Positions 1 through 7,279 of a stretch of 16,846 bases of DNA are shown in pieces. This DNA is from Pseudomonadota bacterium (GTDB lineage Bacteria > Pseudomonadota > Gammaproteobacteria > Steroidobacterales > Steroidobacteraceae). The stretch lies in contig JAKBBE010000052.1 in assembly GCA_021826035.1 (NCBI GenBank), forward strand, positions 1 through 16,846, given 5' to 3'. The notes beneath the pieces are model-generated. The model was not told the origin of the DNA, made no database searches, and worked only from the letters and a program-made list of their open reading frames with translations. The translations under genes were made by a program, and so were the position numbers. Position 1 is the stretch's first letter. Every line of letters begins with the position of its first letter.

Positions 1-10
1 CGGTGCGCTC

Positions 11-1120
11 GTGACGGTCGGCATCATCGGCGGCGGCCAGCTCGGCCGCATGATGGCGCTCGCCGGTTATCCGCTCGGGCTCGATTTTCTCTTCCTCGAT
101 CCCTCGCGGGAGGCCCCGGCCGGCAAGGTCGCCCCCGTGGTCCATGCACCGTTCACCGATCCGAAGGTGCTGAAGTGGCTCTCGCAGAATTGTCAGGTGC
201 TGACCTTCGACTGGGAGAACATCTCCGTCGAGGCGCTGCGCAAGCATGCCGCCGGCGCGCGCCGCGCGCGCATCTGTCCGCCGGTCCCGGCGCTCGCCAC
301 CGCCCAGGACCGCGTCGCCGAGAAGCGTCTGTTCGAGCGGCTCGAGATTCCCACCACGCGCTGGCGCGCGGTCGGCTCGCGCGCTCAGCTCGAGCGCGCG
401 GTGCGCGAGATCGGTCTGCCGGGGGTCCTCAAGACACGCCGCATGGGCTACGACGGCAAGGGCCAGGTGCGCATCGGCTCGCACGAGGACCTCGAGCGGG
501 CCTGGCTGAGCCTCGGCAGCGTGCCGTTGATCTACGAGGAATGGGTGCCGTTCGAGTGCGAAGTGTCGATCATCGGAGCGCGCAGCACGCGGGGTGAAAC
601 CGTTTTCTATCCTCTGAACGGCAACGTTCACGCTGAGGGCATTCTGCGGGTGACCCGCGCACCCTACGGCACGCGACGCTGGCACCGCAGCGCGATCGAT
701 TACCTCACCCGCTGCCTGGAGCACTTCCGCTACGTCGGCGTGCTCAACATCGAGTTCTTCGTGCGCCAGGGCCGTCTGATCGCCAACGAGATGGCCCCGC
801 GCGTACACAACTCCGGCCACTGGACCATCGAGGGCAGCGCCACCAGCCAGTTCGAGAACCACCTGCGGGCGATTCTCGGGATGCCGCTCGGCTCGACGCG
901 CCCGACCGGCCACAGCGCCATGATCAACCTGATCGGCGAGATGCCCGCACGCGAGGCGCTGCTCGGGATCTCCGGTCTGCACCTGCATGATTATGGCAAA
1001 CAGCCCCGGCCGGGACGCAAGCTCGGGCACTGCACGCTGGTCGAGCCCTCGGCCGCGCAGCGCGACCGGCTGGCGCGCCGCCTGCTCGCCCAGGTGGCCC
1101 CGGGTGTGCGCCTGCCGTAG
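11..1120 (+). CDS. purK: 5-(carboxyamino)imidazole ribonucleotide synthase (PurK)
   Basis: PurK makes N5-carboxyaminoimidazole ribonucleotide from AIR, bicarbonate and ATP in cytosolic purine synthesis; PurE then rearranges the product. The 369-residue protein has the usual family length. It opens with the nucleotide-fold motif GGGQLGRM (about residues 7-14). The ATP-grasp core follows: lysine 141 and the loop GYDGKGQ (146-152), FECEVSIIGAR (181-191), then the metal/substrate segment NEMAPRVHNSGHWT (259-272). The start is GTG at 11, chosen because the conserved N-terminus begins at once. The sequence there reads GTGA, so an upstream gene could end with TGA at 12-14 overlapping this start. A purE in that position would be typical, but it lies outside the window. 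An FHA-ATPase gene follows 11 bp downstream on the same strand. The call is secure. Confidence 0.96.
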   Translation: MTVGIIGGGQLGRMMALAGYPLGLDFLFLDPSREAPAGKVAPVVHAPFTDPKVLKWLSQNCQVLTFDWENISVEALRKHAAGARRARICPPVPALATAQDRVAEKRLFERLEIPTTRWRAVGSRAQLERAVREIGLPGVLKTRRMGYDGKGQVRIGSHEDLERAWLSLGSVPLIYEEWVPFECEVSIIGARSTRGETVFYPLNGNVHAEGILRVTRAPYGTRRWHRSAIDYLTRCLEHFRYVGVLNIEFFVRQGRLIANEMAPRVHNSGHWTIEGSATSQFENHLRAILGMPLGSTRPTGHSAMINLIGEMPAREALLGISGLHLHDYGKQPRPGRKLGHCTLVEPSAAQRDRLARRLLAQVAPGVRLP

Positions 1121-1131
1121 CATACGGTGCC

Positions 1132-2433
1132 ATGTACATCGAGCCGTTTCATCTGAAGGAACTGCCCTTTCGGCTCAGCCCCGACCCTCAATTCCTGTTC
1201 CTCTCCAAACAGCACGCCCGGGCGAAGGCGTACATGGAGTCGACGATCTGGTTCGCCGACGGTTTCGTGGTGATCACCGGGGAGATCGGGGCGGGCAAGA
1301 CCACGCTGATCGAGTCGTTCCTGCGCGACGTGCCACAGGACGTCGTGGTCGCCCAGATCAACCAGACACAGGTCTCGGCAGTGGACTTCCTGCAGTCTCT
1401 GCTCGCCCAGTTCGGCTTCTCGCCCTTCAAGATGAAGAAGAGCGAGCTGCTGGTGACGCTGAACAACTTCCTCATCGAGCAGTACGCCGCCGGCCGGCGC
1501 GTGCTGCTGATCGTCGATGAGGCGCAGAACCTCTCCCAGCGCGTGCTCGAGGAGATTCGCATGCTCTCGGGGGTCGAGACCACCAAGGAGAAGGTGCTGC
1601 GCATCATTCTCGCCGGCCAGCCGGAACTCAATGTCAAGCTCGACGCCCCGGAACTGGTGCAGCTGAAGCAGCGCGTGCGGCTGCGCTTTCATCTCTCGGC
1701 GCTTTCTTCAGACGAGACCACCGAGTACGTCCGCCACCGCCTCGCCGTCGCCGGCGGTGCGGACCGGCAAATCTTCACACCCGACACGTTCGCCGAGATT
1801 CACCGCTATAGCGGCGGCGTACCCCGCCTGATCAACACACTGTGCGATACGGCCATGATGGCCGCCTACAGCGACGATCGCGATCAAGTCACGGCCGCGG
1901 ACATCGCCAGCGCGGTGAGCGAACTGCAGTGGGTGGAATTCGCCGCACGCCCGGAGGGCATGGCGACGACCAGCTCGGTGCGCCAGCGGCCGCGACGCGA
2001 AGCCGCTGTGTCACCGCTCGCGCGGCTGCAGGTGCTCGACGGCAGCGACACACAGCAGGAGATCCCGCTGCTGCCCGGCCGCATCATCATCGGACGTACC
2101 CCGGACAACGACGTGCAGATCGACAGCCGCTTCATCAGCCGCCATCACTGCCAGATCACCACGACCCACCAGGCGTGCATCATCGAGGATCTCAACAGCA
2201 CGAACGGGCTGTACGTGCGTTCGCTGCGCGTGCACCGGCACTACCTGCGCGACGGAGACGTGGTGCTGATCGGCAAGCACGAGCTGGTGTACCTCGATGA
2301 GCGCATGGTGCATGCGCGCGCCAACCTGAACGACACCCTGCCCGGGATCCCCTCGCTCGGCCACGACGACGACACGCTCGCCGGGGAAGAACTGCCGCTG
2401 GAGATCCCGACCGTCTCCCCGCGCACGCAGTGA
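1132..2433 (+). CDS. ExeA/GspA-type AAA ATPase fused to a C-terminal FHA domain
   Basis: A cytoplasmic ATPase of the ExeA/GspA (TniB-like) family carrying a phosphothreonine-reading module. The N-terminus (MYIEPFHLKELPFRLSPDP) is typical of ExeA-like proteins. Walker A is GEIGAGKTT (residues 50-58) and Walker B is VLLIVDEAQ (124-132). The AAA lid follows, with the segment YSGGVPRLIN (226-235). After a linker (about 271-292) comes an FHA domain with its usual binding residues: GR at 321-322, SRHH at 336-339 and N355/N358 in LNSTNG. Family knowledge: ExeA/GspA couples ATP hydrolysis to secretin placement through peptidoglycan, usually with a transmembrane segment and a peptidoglycan-binding C-terminus. 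Neither is visible here, so a secretion role is only inference. It starts 11 bp after purK, so co-transcription is possible. The Shine-Dalgarno sequence is weak. The gene ends 10 bp from the convergent plsB. Confidence 0.88.
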   Translation: MYIEPFHLKELPFRLSPDPQFLFLSKQHARAKAYMESTIWFADGFVVITGEIGAGKTTLIESFLRDVPQDVVVAQINQTQVSAVDFLQSLLAQFGFSPFKMKKSELLVTLNNFLIEQYAAGRRVLLIVDEAQNLSQRVLEEIRMLSGVETTKEKVLRIILAGQPELNVKLDAPELVQLKQRVRLRFHLSALSSDETTEYVRHRLAVAGGADRQIFTPDTFAEIHRYSGGVPRLINTLCDTAMMAAYSDDRDQVTAADIASAVSELQWVEFAARPEGMATTSSVRQRPRREAAVSPLARLQVLDGSDTQQEIPLLPGRIIIGRTPDNDVQIDSRFISRHHCQITTTHQACIIEDLNSTNGLYVRSLRVHRHYLRDGDVVLIGKHELVYLDERMVHARANLNDTLPGIPSLGHDDDTLAGEELPLEIPTVSPRTQ

Positions 2434-2443
2434 GGGGCGCGCC

Positions 2444-4870
2444 TCAGGCGTGCGTCACCTGCAGGATGCTGTGGCGGATCTGCTCGCTCAACACGAACTG
2501 CGCGTCGGCGGCGACGTGCATCAGCACCTCGTCGAACTCGAGCATTCCGGAGCGGTTGACGCGCACCACGGCGCGCCGGCGCAGCAGGTCGATGAAGTTC
2601 GCAAACAGCGGCCGATCGAAGAATTCCGGGGAGTTCAGCCCGTACAGCAGCGCGATGCGCTGCGCGGCGAGCTGACAGCGCTCCTCGAGCGTCGCCTGGC
2701 TGATCGTCCCGGAGCCGGCCTCGACCAGCAGCGCGATCGCAAGGTAGTAGCGCTCGATGGTCTGGAGCGTCGCCTGAGCCAGGATCGACAGCTGCATCGC
2801 CTGGGCGCTCGAGGGCGGCGGGCGGCGCCACAGCGCTCCGTGCGCGTCGCGCTCGATCAGTCCGTGCCGGGCAAACTCCCCGAGCACCGTCTCGACCACG
2901 ACCGGCAGCTCCTCCTCGCTCCAGCGCAGAAACAGTTCCGCGGCAATGTACGGATAGATGCGTCCGACGAGACGCAGGATGTCCTCATGCGCCACCGCGG
3001 CGTTGCTGAGGAACACGCACGCGATCAGCGAGGGCAGCGCGAACAGATGCAGGACGTTGTTGCGAAAGTACGCCGCGAGCACCGCGCTCTGCTCGCTCAT
3101 GCGCAACACGTCACCGGACGGATAGGCGAGACGCTCGAGCATCTTCAGCGACTCCCCGTAGGCGACCGTCTGCGCCCCGGTGAGTTCGGTCACCGTCACC
3201 CGCTCGCTGTACGGACAGCCGGCAAGCAGCGCGCGGTACAGATCGATCTGGCGCGCCAGGTCTGCCTCCGGCAGCGCCTGGCGCGGCATCGCGAGCAGCA
3301 CCATCGCGAGCAGGCTCACCGGCGTGACGGCCGCAGCCGCGTTGATGTTGCACATGATGCGCCCGGCGAGCTCATCGACCGCGGAGCTCACCCAGGCGGC
3401 GCGCGTGGCCTCATCGAAGGACTGCTCGCGCCAGGGTCCGTGCCGATCCAGGATCCCCTCGAGGGCGATCGGCTCGCCGAGATTCACGTGCACTCGGCCG
3501 AAGCGCTCGCGCAATCGGCCCAGGGAGCGCACCAGCCCGAACACGCTCTCCTTCTCCTTCGGCTTGCCGGAGAGCTCCCCGATGTAGGTCGCACCCTCGA
3601 TGATGCGCTCGTAGCCGAAGTACACCGGCACGAACACCACGGGACGGACCGGGTCGCGCAGGAAGCTGCGCACCGTCATCGAGAGCATCCCGGTCTTCGG
3701 CTGCAGCAGCCGCCCGGTGCGACTGCGTCCGCCTTCGATGAAGTACTCGATGGAGTGGCCGCGCGCCATGATGGCGGCGAGATACTTCAAGAACACCACG
3801 GTGTAGAGCGCATTGCCGCCGAAACGGCGGCGGATGAAGAACGCCCCGCCCATGCGCAGGAACCGTCCGACGATCGGCAGGTTCAGGTTGATGCCCGCGG
3901 CGACGTGCGGCGGGGCGTACCCGTTGACGTAGATGACGTACGACAACAGCATGTAATCCATGTGACTGCGGTGGCAGGGCACGTAGACGATCTCGTTGCC
4001 CTGTGCGGCCCGCTCGAGCGTCTCGAGGTGGCCGACCACCACGCCGTCGTACAGCCGGTTCCACAGCCAGGTCAGCACCCGCTCGAGGAAGCGGACGAAC
4101 GCATGCGAATAATTGGCCGCGATCTCGTTGGCATAACCGGCCGCCTCACGCAGCGCCGCGCGGCGCGTGAGCTTCTTCTCGCGCATCAGCTGCGCCGCGG
4201 CGTTGCGCACCGCGCTGGTGCGCAGCACCCGCGTGACCACCCCGCGCCGGTGCGACAGATCCGGTCCGATGCGCGCCGCCCGCCGCTGCACGTACAGCGC
4301 GCGCAACGAGCGGGTCACGCGCCGCCCGCGCATCGCCAGCCCGCGCTCCTCGCCCACCAGACTGCGCAGCGAGATCGGCTCCTCGAACTCGAGCAGTGCG
4401 TTGCGGCCGTTGAACAGCACCTGGAGGAACTTGCGCACCCGGCTGGTGAGCGCCCAGTTCTCCACCAGCAGCAGCCGGAACCAAGACTGCTCGCGCTGCG
4501 GCGCGCGCCCCCAGTAGACCGCGACCGGCACCAGCTCGACGTCCGCCTGAGGATCGGCATCGAGCGCCCGCAGCAGCTGTTCGATCTGTGGCGGCGGACG
4601 CCGGTCGAGCCGCTCGTTCCACACCCCACGCAGGCGCGTCAAATAGAAGAACGAGCGCAGCTCGCTGCGCCGGTGCAGCAGTCGTTTGCGCGGACGCGGC
4701 AGGTGCATCCGCTCGCACACGCTCTGCAACACGGCCAGATCGATGCCGCTGTGCCGCTCGAGCACGTAGCAGACCGGCTTGGAGCGCTCACGCAAGCGTG
4801 CCGCGGCGTCCTCCGGCAGGATTCGGCAACGCACCCACAGCGCGGCCACTCGATGCAAAAACCAGTTCAT
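2444..4870 (-). CDS. plsB: Glycerol-3-phosphate 1-O-acyltransferase (PlsB)
   Basis: PlsB is an inner-membrane-associated enzyme that transfers an acyl chain from acyl-CoA or acyl-ACP to the sn-1 position of glycerol 3-phosphate, the first step of phospholipid synthesis. The protein is 808 residues, close to the E. coli enzyme at about 807. The acyltransferase blocks are intact: the catalytic HX4D motif HRSHMD at residues 300-305, a block around GGAFFIRRRFGGN (341-353), the glycerol-phosphate-binding FIEGGRSRTG (377-386), and VFVPVYFGYERI (412-423). The ATG at 4868-4870 gives the expected N-terminus and has a purine-rich stretch upstream. The alpha/beta hydrolase gene ends 60 bp upstream, so read-through from it is plausible. 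The 3' end faces the ExeA-FHA gene with a 10-bp gap and no visible terminator. Full-length PlsB is largely a gammaproteobacterial trait. Confidence 0.97.
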   Translation of the reverse strand: MNWFLHRVAALWVRCRILPEDAAARLRERSKPVCYVLERHSGIDLAVLQSVCERMHLPRPRKRLLHRRSELRSFFYLTRLRGVWNERLDRRPPPQIEQLLRALDADPQADVELVPVAVYWGRAPQREQSWFRLLLVENWALTSRVRKFLQVLFNGRNALLEFEEPISLRSLVGEERGLAMRGRRVTRSLRALYVQRRAARIGPDLSHRRGVVTRVLRTSAVRNAAAQLMREKKLTRRAALREAAGYANEIAANYSHAFVRFLERVLTWLWNRLYDGVVVGHLETLERAAQGNEIVYVPCHRSHMDYMLLSYVIYVNGYAPPHVAAGINLNLPIVGRFLRMGGAFFIRRRFGGNALYTVVFLKYLAAIMARGHSIEYFIEGGRSRTGRLLQPKTGMLSMTVRSFLRDPVRPVVFVPVYFGYERIIEGATYIGELSGKPKEKESVFGLVRSLGRLRERFGRVHVNLGEPIALEGILDRHGPWREQSFDEATRAAWVSSAVDELAGRIMCNINAAAAVTPVSLLAMVLLAMPRQALPEADLARQIDLYRALLAGCPYSERVTVTELTGAQTVAYGESLKMLERLAYPSGDVLRMSEQSAVLAAYFRNNVLHLFALPSLIACVFLSNAAVAHEDILRLVGRIYPYIAAELFLRWSEEELPVVVETVLGEFARHGLIERDAHGALWRRPPPSSAQAMQLSILAQATLQTIERYYLAIALLVEAGSGTISQATLEERCQLAAQRIALLYGLNSPEFFDRPLFANFIDLLRRRAVVRVNRSGMLEFDEVLMHVAADAQFVLSEQIRHSILQVTHA

Positions 4871-4930
4871 GCCGTCGTCCCGCCCGCGGCCCGCCGCGGC
4901 GAATTTCCCCGCCCGATCATGCCGCCGGAC

Positions 4931-5509
4931 TCAATCGCAGGAGAGCGTGGGCAGATCGAGCGCGATGAGAAAATACTCGAACAGATTCTGGATCACGCGG
5001 ATCTGACTGTGCAGATTGTGGTCGCTGTCGAGCAGGTGCAGCGCCGCGCGGCAGCTCTGCGCGAAGCGCACACTGTGCTCGTACGGCACGACCTCGTCGC
5101 GCCAACCGTGCACCACGGCGGTCGGACAATCGACGATGCCGGGGCGCAGCGGCGGCAGCTGCGCAAAATACAGCGCGGGGGCCATCAGGAAGATCCCCCG
5201 GGCGTGCAGCACCGAGGCGCTCGCGACGGTGACGTAACCGCCCAGGCTCGAGCCGACCAGCACCAAGTCCCCGCTCAGGTCCTTGCAGTACTCGGCGAGC
5301 CGCGCAATCCGCTCGCGCGGCGCATCGACGCCGCGGTAGTCGACCGAGTGCGCCTCGTAGCCTTCGCTGCGCACCACTTCGGCGAGCGCCGTGATCTTGC
5401 GGCCCCACGGGCCACTGGCCTGGCCGTGCGAGAAGACCACGTGCCGCTGCGGTGCGGCCTCGGCGGGCGCGCCGGACCGCTCCCCCTGAGAAGGCGCCTC
5501 TTCACTCAT
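4931..5509 (-). CDS. Small alpha/beta-hydrolase fold protein
   Basis: A 192-residue alpha/beta hydrolase of unknown substrate, probably cytosolic because no signal peptide is visible. The core begins with HVVFSHGQ (residues 23-30), the strand and oxyanion-loop region. The nucleophile elbow is GSSLGG (86-91, serine 88). An acid residue lies in HGWRDEVVP (aspartate 138). The histidine follows in DSDHNLHS (histidine 164). The catalytic triad is therefore complete. The length and the lack of a large cap resemble the compact YqiA/YcfP or dienelactone-hydrolase-like groups. The first 20 or so residues are polar, rich in Ala, Glu and Ser, and look disordered. It lies 52 bp downstream of the sheath-like gene and 60 bp upstream of plsB, all on the minus strand, so an operon is likely. 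A lipid or ester substrate is a guess from that context only. Confidence 0.85.
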   Translation of the reverse strand: MSEEAPSQGERSGAPAEAAPQRHVVFSHGQASGPWGRKITALAEVVRSEGYEAHSVDYRGVDAPRERIARLAEYCKDLSGDLVLVGSSLGGYVTVASASVLHARGIFLMAPALYFAQLPPLRPGIVDCPTAVVHGWRDEVVPYEHSVRFAQSCRAALHLLDSDHNLHSQIRVIQNLFEYFLIALDLPTLSCD

Positions 5510-5561
5510 CCGGTAATGATGCCGTCAAACGCGGCGCGTGGCCATAGGCGGCACGCGGTGT

Positions 5562-7145
5562 TCAGTGACGGAGCGCAAACTCCGCCGGGCTGCCGCGGCT
5601 CGGGCGCATCGCCAGGCGATTGACCGACACCGGACGGGTGCGACTCGCCTCCTGCTGGTGGCTGACCAGCCAGGTGTCGAATTCCCCGGGACGGCGCGCG
5701 GCGATGCCGAACAGCAGGTGGACTGAACCGGCGGCGATCGACTGGGCCGGATTGATCCGCTCGTCGCACAAGACGAAATAGCGCTCATCGCGTGATCCGC
5801 CGACGAATGCCCCCTCGTCGGCGAGCCGCGCGAGATACGCATCGACCAGCGTGCAGCCGCGCGCCCAGGTGGCCGGAACGTTCTGCTCGAAGAGCATCCA
5901 GCGCGTACCGCGCTCGACGCTCGAGGCGATGCGCAGCGCGAGGCGCCGCGCGTTCAGATACGACCAGTCGGGTGAACCGCCGGCGCCGGCCGCAAGGGTG
6001 CGCGCGCTGACCGCAGCGGCGCCGGCGCGGCTCGCCGACAGAGTGTTGACGCCGACGAGCGCCAGGCGCAGCCGCTGCGCCGCGGAGATCTCGTGCGCCG
6101 GCTGCAGCCCGGCGCGCAGAATCGGCTCCTCCTCGGCGCATGCGCCGAGGAGGCCGTCCTCGGCCCGCGACAGCAGCCCCGCGGCGGCCCCACAGCAGGC
6201 GAACGTCTCGATCCGCCCGCGCAGCCGGTCGAGGGCGCGCAGACGCGGGTAGTACATCACCGCGTGATCGCTGCGGAAGGGCCACTTGCGCATCGCCTCG
6301 ATCGCCGTCTGCGGGCTGTCCCAGGCCGCCGGCGGGTCGACGATGAGCAGCGCATGCCGCTCCCGGCACAGACGGGTGGCCACGAGGAGCGTGCCGAAGC
6401 CGACGTCCTGTTCGCGGCCTAGCGGCGGGACGCAGAGAAAATCGAAGTGTTCATCGCGCAGCGCGAACAGACCGATACGCTCTGCGGCCGAGCCGATCAG
6501 GTCGTAATCGGTGAGCGGCCCACCGTCATCCCCGTCGTTGTTCGAGCCGACATAGCTGATGCCGACCCCGCCGATCCCGGGAGCGGAGCGGTTCGGGCGC
6601 TGCGCGGGCAGCGGCGGGATGGCCCGCACGAGCTGCGAATGCAGCAGCACCCCGGTGATGCACCGCTCATGCTCGCTCGCCACCGACACGCGGCGAAAGA
6701 TTTCCTGGTCCTCGACGCGCTCGGACCCGGCCGCACGCGTGCGCTGCACCACAAGGTTGAACAGCGCGTCGCCGTCGGCGATGCCGTCGTAATCGACCGA
6801 GGCGCGCAGATACTCGCGCGAGCCGGGTTGCAGACCGGCCAGCCGCAGCGTCTCGGCACCCGCCGGCAGCGTCAGCGTCGGGGCGCACGCACCGTTGGCC
6901 ACCCGGACCACGAGCGCACGGCTGGCGCCGCTGGCGAAGAACTGCTCGACGGCATAGGCGAGCGTCGAGGGCTGCCACAGGCCGCCGAAGATCTGTTGGA
7001 ATTCCGCGAAACTGCCGACCGGCACCGCGCGATTCAGCGGCCCCTTGAGCGTACGGCCGACGAACGCGGTGACCGGCTGGCGATGTGCCACCACCGGCTC
7101 TGCGTCATCGACTTGGAGGGAAAGGCCCGGACCGCCTTCTACCAC
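5562..7145 (-). CDS. Contractile phage-tail-sheath-like protein (solitary)
   Basis: A 527-residue member of the phage tail sheath family, whose members polymerise as the contractile outer cylinder of myophage tails, R-type pyocins and extracellular contractile injection systems. The N-terminal signature TAFVGRTLKGPLNRAVPVGS (26-45) is followed by SFAEFQQIFGG (45-55). The middle has GFGTLLVATRLC (249-260), then ALLIVDPP (275-282) and AVMYYPRL (295-302). The C-terminal sheath domain runs from ARTL (391-394) and SPDWSYLNARRLALRIASSV (391-410 onward) through GTRWMLFEQN (413-422) and ERYFVLCDERINP (454-466) to ARRPGEF (483-489). About 38 further residues end the protein. GTG at 7143-7145 is the only usual start between an in-frame stop eight codons upstream and the conserved part. 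No tube, baseplate, spike, recycler ATPase or capsid gene is adjacent. Its neighbours are an L,D-transpeptidase and a hydrolase. Confidence 0.88.
   Translation of the reverse strand: MVEGGPGLSLQVDDAEPVVAHRQPVTAFVGRTLKGPLNRAVPVGSFAEFQQIFGGLWQPSTLAYAVEQFFASGASRALVVRVANGACAPTLTLPAGAETLRLAGLQPGSREYLRASVDYDGIADGDALFNLVVQRTRAAGSERVEDQEIFRRVSVASEHERCITGVLLHSQLVRAIPPLPAQRPNRSAPGIGGVGISYVGSNNDGDDGGPLTDYDLIGSAAERIGLFALRDEHFDFLCVPPLGREQDVGFGTLLVATRLCRERHALLIVDPPAAWDSPQTAIEAMRKWPFRSDHAVMYYPRLRALDRLRGRIETFACCGAAAGLLSRAEDGLLGACAEEEPILRAGLQPAHEISAAQRLRLALVGVNTLSASRAGAAAVSARTLAAGAGGSPDWSYLNARRLALRIASSVERGTRWMLFEQNVPATWARGCTLVDAYLARLADEGAFVGGSRDERYFVLCDERINPAQSIAAGSVHLLFGIAARRPGEFDTWLVSHQQEASRTRPVSVNRLAMRPSRGSPAEFALRH
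6128..6153. repeat. Perfect 26-bp palindrome inside the sheath-like gene
   Basis: The half-site CCTCCTCGGCGCA is followed directly by its exact reverse complement. On the coding strand it falls within the residues GLLGACAEEE (331-340 of the sheath-like protein). With no spacer it would form a cruciform or dyad rather than a normal terminator. It may be chance, helped by Leu/Glu codon complementarity in GC-rich DNA. Confidence 0.7.
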
Positions 7146-7234
7146 CGATATATCCCCGCAGCGTTGTTATTGGTCGATCGGCGCGCGGACTCTATCACAG
7201 GTGCACGGCGGTGCGCGCCGCGGCCGCACCGGAC

Positions 7235-7270
7235 TCACCGTCGCGGCGCTCCTCTGCGCCGCGACGGTGA
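7235..7270 (-). terminator. Strong hairpin after the L,D-transpeptidase gene, terminator-like
   Basis: A perfect 15-bp inverted repeat with a 6-nt loop: arm TCACCGTCGCGGCGC at 7235-7249, loop 7250-7255, matching arm 7256-7270. It starts 9 bp beyond the stop of the L,D-transpeptidase gene on the minus strand. A second, weaker stem (7 bp, 7209-7231) follows. No T-run comes after either, so it is not a classic intrinsic terminator. It may end or stabilise the transpeptidase transcript before the sheath-like gene. Confidence 0.55.
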
Positions 7271-7279
7271 CGCAGAACG

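Noticed and set aside
2450..5623. A plus-strand open frame of over 1000 codons opposite plsB and the hydrolase
   Set aside because: It is antisense to two well-supported genes, its translation is rich in Arg/Gln/His/Ala repeats typical of frame shadows in high-GC DNA, and it has no recognisable domain.
5562..7145. Sheath-like gene as part of a prophage
   Set aside because: No integrase, capsid, portal, terminase, tube, baseplate or lysis gene lies in the window, no tRNA or att-like repeats flank it, and the neighbours are core genes.
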